Assembly: GCF_900101955.1 (NCBI RefSeq)
Contig: NZ_FNAQ01000003.1
Coordinates: 62,001 to 126,000, forward strand
Reading direction: 5' to 3'
Source: Desulfuromonas thiophila
GTDB lineage: Bacteria > Desulfobacterota > Desulfuromonadia > Desulfuromonadales > Desulfuromonadaceae
DNA length: 64,000 bases
Part shown: positions 23,282 through 32,618 of the stretch, piece after piece
Numbering within the stretch: the stretch's first letter is position 1
How the letters are laid out: every line of letters starts with the position of its first letter
Program-made: the position numbers and the translations under genes
Notes under the pieces: model-generated
The model's input: the letters and a program-made list of their open reading frames with translations, nothing else
Database searches by the model: none
What the model was told of the DNA's origin: nothing

Positions 23282-23737
23282 TCAGGCCAGCAATTGCAGG
23301 GCCAGGCGGGTGGCGCCGGCGGCATAGAGCCCGGCGACAATATCGTCGAAAACCACGCCGATGCCATTTTTCAGGCGGCGGTCGAACCAGCTGGCCGGGA
23401 AGGGCTTGAAAATATCGCACAGTCGGAAAAAGACGAAGCCCAGCAATGCCGTCTCCAGACTGAAAGGCAGCAGCAGCACGGTGGTGAGGTAGCCAACCAG
23501 CTCATCAATCACGATGCGGCCATCGTCGGCCTGGCCGTAGAATCGTCCGGCCGCGTCCGCCAGCGGGCAGGCCAGCGCCACCAGTAGACCGTAACCGAGC
23601 AGGGCCTGCAGCGGCGGCAGGGGGGCGAACAGGTAGAACAGGGGAATGCCGGCAAGGGTGCCAACGGTGCCGGGAGCCCAGGGGCTGTAGCCCAGGCCGC
23701 CGTTGCTGGTGAGGCTCAGCAGAAGTCGTCGCCACAT
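23282..23737 (-). CDS. pgpA: Phosphatidylglycerophosphatase A
   Basis: Inner-membrane enzyme that removes the terminal phosphate of phosphatidylglycerophosphate to give phosphatidylglycerol. 151 residues. It has GYSPWAPGTVGTL at the N terminus, the catalytic DDGRIVIDELVG, and FFRLCDIFKPFPASWFDRR, with several hydrophobic helices. The ATG is preceded by AAGGAGCGACACC. Its start overlaps the end of the AbiEi-like gene by 22 nt, and cinA follows after 32 bp. Confidence 0.92.
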   Translation of the reverse strand: MWRRLLLSLTSNGGLGYSPWAPGTVGTLAGIPLFYLFAPLPPLQALLGYGLLVALACPLADAAGRFYGQADDGRIVIDELVGYLTTVLLLPFSLETALLGFVFFRLCDIFKPFPASWFDRRLKNGIGVVFDDIVAGLYAAGATRLALQLLA

Positions 23738-24807
23738 GGTGTCGCTCCTTTAAGGGTGGCGCTGTTGGCGCCGAACAGATAGTCGCGGGTCAGCTGTGCC
23801 GCCAGGGCCTGGCGCGGCGGGGTTCCCAGGTAAAGCAGTTCCGCTCGCAGGCTGAGAGGGTCACTCAGCCGTACCCCTTCGGCACTGGTTCGCGCGAAGG
23901 CCTGATTGGTGGCGAACTGGCGGACAATGTCGATGGGACCGTCGGGGTCGGGCAGCAGGCGCAGTTGCAGCAGGGGCTTGAGCAGAACCAGGGTCGCTGG
24001 AAAATGCAGGCTGGCCTGCTGGGGCTGGGTATGGGGGCAGTAGCAGGCCGCGGCCAGTTCGCCTCCCAGCAGAACCTGATCGGTCAGCCCCTGTTCGCGA
24101 ATCAGCCCTGGCAGACTGCCCAGATGCCAGGGCCTGTTCAGGCGGCAGCGCTGCACCTGCAGGCGGGGCCGCAGCCGTTCGATAAAGGCCGGTTCCCATA
24201 ACTGATGCAGGGCCTCAAGATCCCCCAGCTGGCGTTGGCCGTCGCTGCCGTGCAGCAGCCCTTTGGCCAGCAGATCCTGGATTACCGGCCCGACAGTGCC
24301 CAGGGCGACGCCGGCGGCGGCGGCAATGGCGCGATAGGGGGCGTCGGCCAGGGTCGGGTCGCGCAGCAGCTGGTAAAGGATTTTCAGGCCGGCCCGCTGG
24401 GTGCATCGATTGGGCAGGGGGGCTGGTCGGGCGCCGCGCTGGCCGGTACAGCGGTAGTAGAGCGGCGCTGCCTGCAAAAAACCGTTGCCAGCGCTGTCGA
24501 AGAAGGCCAGATCATCAGCCATCAGCGCCTGAGCCAGACTGTCGCCGATATAGTCGGCCAGCAGCACCGGGTGTTCATCGCGCAGGGTATGCAGCTGAAA
24601 CCGTAGCAACTCAGCCTGCTGTGGTGAAATGCGCCAGGCCAGGCGTATGGGGCGCACCAACTCACCCCAGGTGCCGCTCAGCTGGAGCAGGCCACTGAAG
24701 GGGGGGCGGCCGCCGATCCGGTGCTGTGCGCGCAGACCGGGCACCTGGTTGAGCCGGTGCAGTACAGAGCGAATCAGCTTCATCTCGCGAGCAGGCAGTG
24801 TGGGCAT
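23716..24807 (-). CDS. AbiEi-type (type IV antitoxin family) winged-helix protein, no adjacent toxin
   Basis: About 355-363 residues depending on the start (ATG at 24807 or 24783; neither has a strong ribosome site). The central part, AGLKILYQLLRDPTLADAPYR with AIAAAAGVALGTVG, is a helix-turn-helix very like the AbiEi_2 (PF09952) family. It is preceded by an endonuclease-like YIGDSLAQALMADDLAFFDSAGNGFL segment and followed by the LGGELAAACY region usual in that family. AbiEi proteins repress transcription and neutralise the AbiEii nucleotidyltransferase toxin. Here the downstream neighbour is pgpA (22-nt overlap), and no nucleotidyltransferase lies nearby, so an orphan regulator is likely. 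Family call is from pattern memory. Confidence 0.6.
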   Translation of the reverse strand: MPTLPAREMKLIRSVLHRLNQVPGLRAQHRIGGRPPFSGLLQLSGTWGELVRPIRLAWRISPQQAELLRFQLHTLRDEHPVLLADYIGDSLAQALMADDLAFFDSAGNGFLQAAPLYYRCTGQRGARPAPLPNRCTQRAGLKILYQLLRDPTLADAPYRAIAAAAGVALGTVGPVIQDLLAKGLLHGSDGQRQLGDLEALHQLWEPAFIERLRPRLQVQRCRLNRPWHLGSLPGLIREQGLTDQVLLGGELAAACYCPHTQPQQASLHFPATLVLLKPLLQLRLLPDPDGPIDIVRQFATNQAFARTSAEGVRLSDPLSLRAELLYLGTPPRQALAAQLTRDYLFGANSATLKGATPCGDDFC

Positions 24808-25356
24808 GGCAGCAGATCTCATGCTTGGGGCTGAGGATATCATCGCCGGTCTGTCGGGGAGACCGGCGTCTCTGTCCTGTTGCCTGCACAACAGGACAGT
24901 TGGGCCGATAGCCAGACAATAAAGGCACAGGCAAAACGCGCCATTGACGGGCAAGAAAGCGGCCCTGATTAGGGAACGGCGCGGGCGGGACGCTGGCAGG
25001 AATCAGTTGTTGGTGCGTCTGCGCGCCGCCGGGTCGGCATGAGTCCGGCAGCTGACCTTACCACAGGCGACCGCTGGGGCGAAGCCCTTTACCTCCGGCA
25101 GGTCCTGATGCATCTCGGGGGTCGGAAGCGGTAGCGGCGGTAGAAAGCCGGCTTGTCGAGAAAAAAGCTGAAGAGGTATGTTTGTGACAGGTGCAGGGTT
25201 GCCGGATTGCTGAATGAATCAGCGCCAGAACAAATTTCCGTGGCGGAAAAGGCCTGCCGGCAGCTTTCAGCAGGCTGGTGAAAAACAGCCGGCAGAGCCC
25301 ATGGCTGGGCGCCCATAAACAAGTATTGAACCCTAATGGATTGATTTTGTGACAAC
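24808..25356. other. Intergenic stretch without a supported gene
   Basis: About 550 bp between the AbiEi-like gene and the ferredoxin terminator. Several short frames are open but lack ribosome sites and recognisable protein. It contains small palindromic pieces such as CTGCCGGCAG (about 25255-25264) and a CCATGG-containing GGGCGCCC region near 25300. I see no RNA gene or riboswitch; the stretch may hold the promoter of the AbiEi-like gene. Confidence 0.5.
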
Positions 25357-25389
25357 GAAAAAAGGCGGGAACCTGATGGTCCCCGCCTT
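25357..25389 (-). terminator. Terminator of the ferredoxin gene
   Basis: On the minus strand AAGGCGGGGACC and GGTTCCCGCCTT (one mismatch) form a 12-bp stem with a 4-nt loop followed by TTTTCG; together with the T's in the stem this gives a run of six T's. It lies 35 bp past the ferredoxin stop. Confidence 0.8.
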
Positions 25390-25423
25390 CGGGTGTGACA
25401 ACGGTCAAACGCCGTCTGAAGGC

Positions 25424-25591
25424 TTAGCCTTCGATGGCGCCTACCGGGCAGGCGTCAACACAGGCGCCGCAATCGGTGCAGGTGTCAGCGTCGATCTCGT
25501 ACTTGCCATCGCCCTCGGAAATCGCTTCTACCGGGCAGACATCGGCGCATGCGCCACAGCTGGTGCAATCGTCGTTAATCGTGTGAGCCAT
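25424..25591 (-). CDS. 2[4Fe-4S] ferredoxin (55 aa)
   Basis: A 55-residue clostridial-type ferredoxin in the cytoplasm. Two full cluster motifs are visible: CTSCGACADVCPVEA and CTDCGACVDACPVGA, each C-x2-C-x2-C-x3-CP. It starts MAHTINDD and is acidic. The gene is flanked by its own promoter (25670-25697) and terminator, so it is a single-gene unit downstream of feoB. It is a plausible low-potential electron carrier for the energy-conserving complexes of this organism, but no direct partner can be deduced. Confidence 0.92.
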   Translation of the reverse strand: MAHTINDDCTSCGACADVCPVEAISEGDGKYEIDADTCTDCGACVDACPVGAIEG

Positions 25592-25669
25592 CGTTCTTCT
25601 CCTTTTTCTGGTTTTTCTCAGTCCAGGCCAGGGCGATGTGCCGCTGGCTCTTCATCGCAAACGCGGATT

Positions 25670-25697
25670 ACTATACAGGCTTTGTCTGCGCTGTCCA
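25670..25697 (-). promoter_or_regulatory. Sigma-70-type promoter of the ferredoxin gene
   Basis: On the minus strand TGGACA (5 of 6 to TTGACA), a 16-bp spacer, then TATAGT (5 of 6 to TATAAT). It sits about 80 bp before the ferredoxin ATG, in the gap after feoB. Confidence 0.6.
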
Positions 25698-25726
25698 GAA
25701 AAAAACGCTTGGCCCGCAGTGCGACG

Positions 25727-27883
25727 CTACAGCAGCCGCAGACCGGTCTGATAGACCAGACAGGCCAGGGCAAAAGCCAGGGCGCTGTTGAACAGCAGGG
25801 CGAAGCAGGCCCAGCCCCAGCTGGATTCGCGAGCCATGACCACCAGGGTGACAAAGCAAGGGGCATAAAGCAGAACAAACAGGATGACTGCCAGAGCCGC
25901 TGCCTGGTTCCAGTCCGGATCCTGCTGGATGCGTTCGACCAGGCTGTCGGCCTCCTCGACATCGACCTCACCGAGGGAATAGGCCGTGCCCAGGGTCGAC
26001 ACAATCACCTCCTTGGCCGCCACTCCACCGAGCAGGGCGATGTTGGTGCGCCAGTTGAACCCGGCCCACTGGCTGACGGGTTCCAGCATCTGGCCCAACC
26101 GGCCGGCAAAGGAGTGCTTAAGGGCCGCGGTACTCTCGGCCCGGTCGATGGCGGCGAGGGCTTCTTGTTGTGCTTCACTCTCGTTCATCTGCTGAGCGAT
26201 GGTCGTGCGTTGCTGGTCGAAGGCTGCCAGGCTGCCTGCATCGAGGGTGGGGAAGGTCATGGCGGTCCACAGCAGCACCGAAATGGCCAGAATCACGGTG
26301 CCAGCCTTGCGGATGTATTCCCAGGTGCGTTCCCAGGTGTGGATCAGCAGACCCTGCAGGGTCGGCCAGCGATAGGGCGGCAGTTCCATGACAAAGGGCG
26401 TCGATTCGCCGCGGATCAGGGTCGAGCGCAGCAGCCGTGCCACCAGCAGGGCCATGGCCCAGGCCGTCAGGGTGATGAGAAACATGATCAGCGGCCGGTG
26501 GTTGGCGAAGAAAGCACCGATCAGCAGCAGGAATACCGGTATCTTGGCGCCACAGGGCATGAAGGGCGCGGTCAGGATGGTGGCCAGTTTTTCGCGGGGG
26601 CTGCGCAGAGTACGGGCCGCCATCACGCCGGGCACTGCACAGCCGCCGGCAATGCCGCCGGAGATGATAAAGGGCATCACCGAACTGCCATGCAGGCCGA
26701 AGGTGCGGAACACCTTGTCGAGCATATAGGCCACCCGCGCCATATAGCCGGAGTCCTCCAGAAAGGCGATCATCAGGAACATGATGATAATCAGCGGGAC
26801 AAAGCCGAGCACGCCGCCGACGCCATCGATGATGCCGGAGACGAGCAGCGACTGCAAATGACCCTCTGGCAACAGGGCGCGGACGCCGTCACCGATGAGG
26901 CCGAACAGCCACTCGAGCGCCTGCATCGGGTATTCACCCAGGGTGAAGGTGATGTGGAACATGGCGTAGAGCAGGCCCAGCATCAACAGCGGACCGGCCA
27001 GCTTGTGGGTCAGTACCTGGTCGATCTTGTCGGTGACATCCAGCCGGTTGGTCGTTTGCGGATAGGTCAGCGTTTCCTTGAGCAGGGTGTGGATGAAACC
27101 GTAGCGGTAGTCGGCGATGATGGCTTCGGGGAAGGTATTGAGGGTTTTCAGGCAGTGCTCACGCAGCTGGTCGACGGTTTCCTCAAGCTGGCGGGACAGG
27201 CTGCTGTCGGTCTGTTGTCCCAAAGCCAGAATCTGATCGTCGCCCTCGATGTATTTCAGGGCCAGCCAGCGCGCCGGGTAACGCTGGGCCAGCAGCCCGG
27301 CAGCGGCGATGCGGTTGCTGAGATCTTCCAGTACCGGATCAATATCCGGGCCATAGGACAGTTGCAGCCCCTGCCAGCCACCCTGGCGCTGGCGGGCAGC
27401 GACGATGGCACTGTCGAGCAGTTGCTGGCGGCCCTCGCCGCTGCGGGCCACGACGCCCACCACCGGACAGCCCAGTCCTTCGGCCAGACGCTGCTGGTCG
27501 ATCTGTAGCCCACGGGCGCGCACATCGTCCATCATGTTGAGTGCCAGCAGCAGCGGTACACCCAGTTCAAGAAACTGCACCGTCAGGTAGAGGTGCCGTT
27601 CCAGCTTGGTGGCATCGGTTACATTGACCACCAGATCCGGCCGCTCATTGACCAGCACCTCGCGGGCCACCAGTTCTTCCTGACTGTAGGCGGTCAGCGA
27701 ATAGCAGCCCGGCAGGTCGACGATTGCCAGATCACAGTCGTCATGCCGCAGCTGGCCTTCCTTGCGTTCGACGGTGATGCCGGGATAGTTGCCGACGTGC
27801 TGACGCGCGCCGGTGAGGGTGTTGAACAGGGTGGTTTTGCCCGCATTGGGATTGCCGGCGAAGGCCAGTCGGCAGGTGTTCAT
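25727..27883 (-). CDS. feoB: Ferrous iron transporter FeoB
   Basis: Inner-membrane Fe(II) importer with a cytoplasmic GTPase domain. 718 residues. G1 is [13 protein letters not shown]3 is DLPGCYSL, and ALNMMDDV is the N-x-x-D G4. A long transmembrane region with two Gate-type segments follows, including [19 protein letters not shown] and [13 protein letters not shown], where the Cys is typical. The start overlaps feoA (ATGA). A Fur-like palindrome lies upstream of feoA (28150-28164), consistent with iron control. Firm assignment. Confidence 0.96.
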   Translation of the reverse strand: MNTCRLAFAGNPNAGKTTLFNTLTGARQHVGNYPGITVERKEGQLRHDDCDLAIVDLPGCYSLTAYSQEELVAREVLVNERPDLVVNVTDATKLERHLYLTVQFLELGVPLLLALNMMDDVRARGLQIDQQRLAEGLGCPVVGVVARSGEGRQQLLDSAIVAARQRQGGWQGLQLSYGPDIDPVLEDLSNRIAAAGLLAQRYPARWLALKYIEGDDQILALGQQTDSSLSRQLEETVDQLREHCLKTLNTFPEAIIADYRYGFIHTLLKETLTYPQTTNRLDVTDKIDQVLTHKLAGPLLMLGLLYAMFHITFTLGEYPMQALEWLFGLIGDGVRALLPEGHLQSLLVSGIIDGVGGVLGFVPLIIIMFLMIAFLEDSGYMARVAYMLDKVFRTFGLHGSSVMPFIISGGIAGGCAVPGVMAARTLRSPREKLATILTAPFMPCGAKIPVFLLLIGAFFANHRPLIMFLITLTAWAMALLVARLLRSTLIRGESTPFVMELPPYRWPTLQGLLIHTWERTWEYIRKAGTVILAISVLLWTAMTFPTLDAGSLAAFDQQRTTIAQQMNESEAQQEALAAIDRAESTAALKHSFAGRLGQMLEPVSQWAGFNWRTNIALLGGVAAKEVIVSTLGTAYSLGEVDVEEADSLVERIQQDPDWNQAAALAVILFVLLYAPCFVTLVVMARESSWGWACFALLFNSALAFALACLVYQTGLRLL

Positions 27884-28122
27884 GCGCTATGATCCTCGGT
27901 TTGGACGGTGATGAAATCGGCTTCGTTGTTGCGCAGGGTCAGGGTGAAGCCACGCAGGCGCAGCGCAACCGGATCCTTTAGTGGCGCCCGGCCGACGATT
28001 TCGATCTCGGTACCCGGTACCAGGCCCATGTCGCGGATGCGCCGGCCCAGTTCGCCGGCGGCGCCGATGGTTACGATGGTGGCTTTATCGTGCAGCTGCA
28101 GCTGCCGCAGGGAACAGAGCAT
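27880..28122 (-). CDS. feoA: FeoA, SH3-like partner of FeoB
   Basis: 80-residue cytoplasmic protein: [36 protein letters not shown] and [16 protein letters not shown] match the FeoA SH3-like fold that supports FeoB function. The ribosome site is GGAAGGTG. It ends in a 4-nt overlap with feoB. It is the first gene after the Fur-like palindrome, so the pair forms a two-gene iron-uptake operon; no feoC is visible. Confidence 0.93.
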   Translation of the reverse strand: MLCSLRQLQLHDKATIVTIGAAGELGRRIRDMGLVPGTEIEIVGRAPLKDPVALRLRGFTLTLRNNEADFITVQTEDHSA

Positions 28123-28149
28123 AGAACACCTTCCGGGAGCGGTTGATTT

Positions 28150-28164
28150 TGAAATCCGATTTCA
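28150..28164. promoter_or_regulatory. Fur-box-like palindrome upstream of feoAB
   Basis: TGAAAT-CCG-ATTTCA is a perfect 6-3-6 inverted repeat, 28 bp upstream of the feoA start and flanked by T-rich sequence. Its core resembles the TGAAAATnATTTTCA-type Fur/iron boxes of Deltaproteobacteria. The position upstream of feoAB supports iron regulation; the regulator is inferred. Confidence 0.5.
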
Positions 28165-28317
28165 TTTTAGGGCGAATCGCCGCCCTGTCAAGATTTTTCT
28201 GTCGGGCTTTTGTGTTTGTTGCCCTCTTGTCGGCTGTGGCACAGTGGCGGTCTGTGTCGCTGAAGAAGTTTGTGCAGGCATCAATCCGAGCAACAGGAGC
28301 AACGCGGGAGAGATGGC

Positions 28318-29019
28318 ATGAATCCGACCAAAAACGCAAGGCCATCGGGGCGGCTGATTCTGTGGCCGGGGCTGGCGGCCGACGAGCGCATGTATCAGGG
28401 TTTGCGGGCTGTTGGGCTGGAGCGGGAATTGCTGTGCCCGCGCCTGCTGGTGCCCCAGGTGGGGGAATGCTGGCCGGATTACGCCCGGCGCACGGCTACC
28501 CAATGGCAAATCGGCCCAGCAGATCTGATTGGAGGCTGTTCCTTTGGCAGCCTGTTGGCCACTCAAATCGCCTGTCGCCAGCCCGTGCAGGGCCTGGTGC
28601 TGCTGGCCGGTGCCCTGTCGAGCACTGCTCTGAGTCCGGCTGCGCCCTGGCTGCAGCGTTTGGCGGCTCCGTTGCCGCTGGCGCTGGTGCGTCCCCTACT
28701 GGCGAGCAAACCGTTTCTGCGGGCACTGTTCGGCCCGGCCCGGCCCGAGCAGCTGGCGCTGGCGCAGCAGATGCTGAACGATACGCCGGACGATTTGCTG
28801 CGGCGCGGCGGTGCTCTGGCCGTCAGCAGTTTTCCGCCGGGCCGACCCGGTTGTCCGGTGGTGGCGCTGCATGGCGACGCCGATCGCGTATTGCGGCCGC
28901 CACTTGCGCCGGTCCAGCTGGAATTGGTGGTGGGGGCCGGTCATGGCCTAGTGGTATCCCATGAGGCGCGGGTGCGGGATTTTCTACAGCGTCAACTGCG
29001 TCGTTTTGCCGCCGGCTGA
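28318..29019 (+). CDS. Alpha/beta-hydrolase family protein
   Basis: 233 residues from the ATG at 28318 (GGGAGAGATGGC upstream). It begins with the strand RLILWPGLAADERMYQGL, has the nucleophile elbow GGCSFGSL (G-x-S-x-G type), a charge-relay HGDADRVL and a late GAGHGLV His, so the Ser-Asp-His triad is present. This is the general alpha/beta-hydrolase fold (esterase, lipase or acyltransferase-like); no substrate can be named. It is the only plus-strand gene between feoAB and the lysR-ileS run and is convergent with the entericidin-like gene. Confidence 0.7.
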   Translation: MNPTKNARPSGRLILWPGLAADERMYQGLRAVGLERELLCPRLLVPQVGECWPDYARRTATQWQIGPADLIGGCSFGSLLATQIACRQPVQGLVLLAGALSSTALSPAAPWLQRLAAPLPLALVRPLLASKPFLRALFGPARPEQLALAQQMLNDTPDDLLRRGGALAVSSFPPGRPGCPVVALHGDADRVLRPPLAPVQLELVVGAGHGLVVSHEARVRDFLQRQLRRFAAG

Positions 29020-29047
29020 ACCGGCACCTGCTGGTGGCCCGACGCTA

Positions 29048-29206
29048 TCAGCGCTGCCGGACCTCGTTGGAGGTTTCCTCCAGCCAGCGGCCGGTGTGCT
29101 GTACGTCACGCCCAAAGCCGGCGACGCATTCGCAGCCGGTGGTCAGAAGGCTCAGTCCCAGCAATAGCCACAGCAGGGCCGTCTTGATGCGGGCAGTGCA
29201 TTTCAT
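29048..29206 (-). CDS. Entericidin-like lipoprotein (52 aa), second copy of the type
   Basis: 52 residues. The signal MKCTARIKTALLWLLLGL is followed by lipobox LTTGC (Cys25), then ECVAGFGRDVQHTGRWLEE. The segment Cys-x-x-x-x-G-x-G-x-D-V is the entericidin EcnA/B signature. The ATG at 29206 has AAGGAGAAATGCC in front; an in-frame ATG 11 codons upstream lies within lspA and has no site. The gene is 19 bp downstream of lspA, the lipoprotein signal peptidase whose product would process it, and is probably in that operon. Entericidins are small membrane lipoproteins with stress-related roles in other bacteria; role here unknown. Confidence 0.75.
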   Translation of the reverse strand: MKCTARIKTALLWLLLGLSLLTTGCECVAGFGRDVQHTGRWLEETSNEVRQR

Positions 29207-29225
29207 GGCATTTCTCCTTCGGATG

Positions 29226-29708
29226 TCAGCGGGTGTCATGGTGGCGGGTGCGCCACAGATCGATCAGCAGGCAGGCCACCCCCAGGGTAATGGCGGAATC
29301 GGCAATGTTGAACGCCGGCCAATGATGTTGGCGCCAATGCACGTCGATGAAATCGATAACCGCGCCAAGGCGTACCCGGTCGATCAGATTGCCGATGGCA
29401 CCGGCAAAGATCAGCGACAGCCCCAGGCGTTGCCAGTGGTGGTGGGCCTGCAGCCGTGGCAATAGCCACAGGATGACGCCACCGGCAACCAGGGCCACGC
29501 CGGCCAGCAAGGGAATCCGCAGGGCACTGTTGGCCAGAATGCCGAAGGCTGCGCCGGTATTCTGCACATAACACAGGTTCAATACCGGAGCCAACAGGGT
29601 TGTGCTCTGATGCAGGCTCAGATGCTGAGTCACCAGATACTTGGTCCACTGGTCGAGCGGCAGGACGATAGCGCCGACCAGCAGCAGCAGGCGGTAGGAA
29701 GCCAGCAC
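29226..29708 (-). CDS. lspA: Lipoprotein signal peptidase (signal peptidase II)
   Basis: Inner-membrane aspartyl protease that removes the signal from diacylated lipoproteins. 160 residues from a GTG start at 29708, preceded by CGGAGCCTGACCCGC, the first site that avoids the long shadow inside ileS. The membrane segments surround the conserved LDQWTKYLV, NTGAAFGI, and the two catalytic aspartates in GNLIDRVRLG and FNIADSAITLG. It starts 6 nt after the ileS stop; ileS-lspA is a classic pair. The two entericidin-like genes, the decaheme protein and several other predicted lipoproteins of the window would be its substrates. Confidence 0.92.
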   Translation of the reverse strand: MLASYRLLLLVGAIVLPLDQWTKYLVTQHLSLHQSTTLLAPVLNLCYVQNTGAAFGILANSALRIPLLAGVALVAGGVILWLLPRLQAHHHWQRLGLSLIFAGAIGNLIDRVRLGAVIDFIDVHWRQHHWPAFNIADSAITLGVACLLIDLWRTRHHDTR

Positions 29709-29713
29709 GCGGG

Positions 29714-32506
29714 TCAGGCTCCGGCTCCGGCCCGCAGTGCGGCGACACAGCGCGGGCACAGGGTCGGATGGTTGCTGTCGCTGCCGATGGCGGTGGAATA
29801 GTTCCAGCAGCGTTCGCACTTTTCCCCCGCCGCCCGTTCCACGGCAATGCGCAGCCCGGCTACCTGCTGGGCTGCTTCACCGGCTTCGAGCTGGTCGACC
29901 AGCTCCGTCTGTGAAACGATCAGCAGGGTCGGCAATTCAGCAGCATAGCGTTGCAGCAGCTCGGCGGTGGCTCCGGTTGCCGCCAGCTTGACGCAGGCTT
30001 CGAGGGAGTTGCCGATGAGTTTTCTGTCGCGCGCGCGCTCCAACTGGCGGGCCACCTCGGACCGCACAGCCCACAATCGTTCGTAGGTTTCCTCCAGTGC
30101 CGCGTCGTGCAGACGGTTGTCGAAACGCGGCAGGTTGGCCAGATGGACACTGGTTTCACGCTCGCCCGGCAGTTCACGCCAGATTTCGTCAGCGGTGAAC
30201 GACAGCACCGGCGCGATCAGGCGGGTGAGGGCATCGAGGATGCGGTACATGGCCGTCTGGGCGCTGCGCCGTTCGCGGCTGGCTGGCGGCGCGGTGTAAA
30301 GCCGGTCCTTGAGAATGTCGAGATAGATGGCGCTGAGCTCGACGCTGCAGAAGTTGTGCACCGCGTGGTAGAGCACATGAAACTGGTAGTCGTTGTAAGC
30401 CCGTTCAACCCGTTCGACCAGCTGCTCCAGCTGGGCCAGCGCCCAGCGGTCGAGTTCGACCAGGTCACTGTCCGCCATGCTGTCACGGGCCGGGTCAAAA
30501 TCGTGAAGGTTGCCGAGAATGTAGCGCGCCGTGTTGCGGATGCGGCGGTAGGCGTCGGACAGCCGCTGGAGGATTTCCTCGCTGATGCGGATATCGTCCT
30601 GATAGTCCTGTGCCGCCACCCACAGGCGCAGCACCTCGGCGCCGTATTTCTTGATGACCACCTCAGGCGCGACAACGTTACCCTGGGATTTCGACATTTT
30701 GCGGCCCTGGCCGTCAACGACGAAGCCGTGTGTCAGGACGGCCTTGTAGGGCGCGACGCCGCGGGTGCCGACGGCTGCCAGCAGGCTGGAGTGAAACCAG
30801 CCGCGGTGCTGGTCACTGCCTTCGAGGTACAGATCGGCTGGCGAACCCAGTTCGGCGCGCTGCTCCAGCACGGCCGCGTGGGAGACGCCGGAATCGAACC
30901 AGACATCGAGAATGTCCGTTTCCTTGCGGAAGGCGTCATGACCGCAGGCGCCACAGCGGGTATCGGCCGGCAGCAGTTCAGCGACGCTCTTCTCGTACCA
31001 CTGGTCGCTGCCGCCGTTCTCAAACAGATCGGCAATCCGGTGCATCAGGGGGCCGTCGCACAGGGCCTCGCCGCACTTGTCGCAGTAAAACACGGTGATG
31101 GGTACGCCCCAGTTGCGTTGGCGGCTGACGCACCAGTCCGGCCGCTTTTCGATCATGCCGTGAATGCGTTCGCGGCCCCAGGTCGGAATCCAGCGGACCT
31201 GGTCGATCTGCTGCAGCGCTTGCTGGCGCAGATCGTTCTTTTCCATCGAAATGAACCATTGGGCCGTGGCGCGGAAGATCACCGGTTTCTTGCAGCGCCA
31301 GCAGTGCGGATAGCTGTGGCTGATAGCGCTCTGTTGCAGCAGTGCTCCCACCTCGGACAGCTTGGTGCAGACCGCTTCGTTGGCCTGTTCCAGCTTCATG
31401 CCGCCGAACAGTTCCACCTCGTCGCGGTAGCGGCCGTAGTCGTCCACGGGGTTGTAGATGTCGAGACCATACTGCAGGCCGACGGTATAGTCGTCCTGAC
31501 CGTGACCGGGAGCGGTGTGGACACAGCCGGTGCCGGCGTCAAGGGTGACATGGTCGCCAAGAATGATCAGGGAGTCGCGGTCGTAGAACGGATGGCGGCA
31601 GCGGCGCTTTTCGAACAGGGTGCCCTTGAAACTGGCCCGTACCTGGCCGCTGCGGCCGAGTTGCTGCAGCACCGTCTGATAGAGCCCCTCGGCGAAGACC
31701 AGCAACCGGTGGTCGTCGGCCATTTCGACCGCGACATAGTCCAACTCGGGATTGAGGCAGACGGCCAGGTTGGCCGGAATGGTCCAGGGAGTGGTGGTCC
31801 AGATGACAAAGGCCAGGTCGCGGCCAGCCAGGGCGTTGAGCTCCGCCGGCAGCTCGTCGACATAGGGGAAGGCGACAAAGATCGATGGTGAACGGTGATC
31901 AGCGTATTCCACCTCGGCTTCAGCCAAGGCTGTAACGCAGGAACTGCACCAGTGCACCGGTTTCTTGCCCTTGTACAGGCCGCCGCGTTCAGCAAAGCGG
32001 GCCAACTCGCGCGCCGTGGCGGCTTCGTAGCTGTCGTGCATGGTCAGATAGGGCTGATCCCACTGGCCCAGTACGCCGAGGCGGCGGAACTCGTCGGCCT
32101 GAATCTGGACCCACTCGCGGGCATAGGCACGGCAGGCGCGGCGAATGTCAACCACGCTCAGGTCGCGTTTTTTGCTGCCGAGTTGCTTGTCAACCATCAG
32201 CTCGATGGGCAGGCCGTGACAGTCCCAGCCCGGCACATAGGGGACATCAAAGCCCTGCATGCGCCGGCTTTTCAGGATGATATCCTTGAGAATCTTGTTG
32301 AGGGCGTGGCCGATATGGGTATGACCGTTGGCGTAGGGCGGGCCGTCGTGCAGGACAAAACGGGGTTTGCCGGTGCCGGCCTGGCGGATCTGTTCTTCCA
32401 GACCCGTCTCCTGCCAATGGCGCAGCATCTCCGGTTCCCGCTGGGGCAGGTTGCCGCGCATGGGAAAATCGGTCTGGGGCAGATTGAGGGTATTTTTATA
32501 GTCCAT
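29714..32506 (-). CDS. ileS: Isoleucyl-tRNA synthetase
   Basis: 930 residues, class I synthetase for tRNA-Ile. The HIGH motif is in [13 protein letters not shown], the KMSKS loop in [10 protein letters not shown], the editing domain contains [14 protein letters not shown], and the C-terminal zinc finger is CERCWNY with CPRC at the end. It starts at an ATG with GACGAGGCCCACC upstream, 112 bp after the MagIII-like gene, and leads into lspA. The assignment is firm. Confidence 0.98.
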   Translation of the reverse strand: MDYKNTLNLPQTDFPMRGNLPQREPEMLRHWQETGLEEQIRQAGTGKPRFVLHDGPPYANGHTHIGHALNKILKDIILKSRRMQGFDVPYVPGWDCHGLPIELMVDKQLGSKKRDLSVVDIRRACRAYAREWVQIQADEFRRLGVLGQWDQPYLTMHDSYEAATARELARFAERGGLYKGKKPVHWCSSCVTALAEAEVEYADHRSPSIFVAFPYVDELPAELNALAGRDLAFVIWTTTPWTIPANLAVCLNPELDYVAVEMADDHRLLVFAEGLYQTVLQQLGRSGQVRASFKGTLFEKRRCRHPFYDRDSLIILGDHVTLDAGTGCVHTAPGHGQDDYTVGLQYGLDIYNPVDDYGRYRDEVELFGGMKLEQANEAVCTKLSEVGALLQQSAISHSYPHCWRCKKPVIFRATAQWFISMEKNDLRQQALQQIDQVRWIPTWGRERIHGMIEKRPDWCVSRQRNWGVPITVFYCDKCGEALCDGPLMHRIADLFENGGSDQWYEKSVAELLPADTRCGACGHDAFRKETDILDVWFDSGVSHAAVLEQRAELGSPADLYLEGSDQHRGWFHSSLLAAVGTRGVAPYKAVLTHGFVVDGQGRKMSKSQGNVVAPEVVIKKYGAEVLRLWVAAQDYQDDIRISEEILQRLSDAYRRIRNTARYILGNLHDFDPARDSMADSDLVELDRWALAQLEQLVERVERAYNDYQFHVLYHAVHNFCSVELSAIYLDILKDRLYTAPPASRERRSAQTAMYRILDALTRLIAPVLSFTADEIWRELPGERETSVHLANLPRFDNRLHDAALEETYERLWAVRSEVARQLERARDRKLIGNSLEACVKLAATGATAELLQRYAAELPTLLIVSQTELVDQLEAGEAAQQVAGLRIAVERAAGEKCERCWNYSTAIGSDSNHPTLCPRCVAALRAGAGA

Positions 32507-32618
32507 GGTGGGCCTCGTCGCGGGGGCCGAAGATCGGCGTTCCGTGCAGATGGAGCTGAAATTGACAAGCCCAGAAAACTAGCGGGGTCAGGGGCAGAAG
32601 TCAAGGAAAAGGGCGCTG

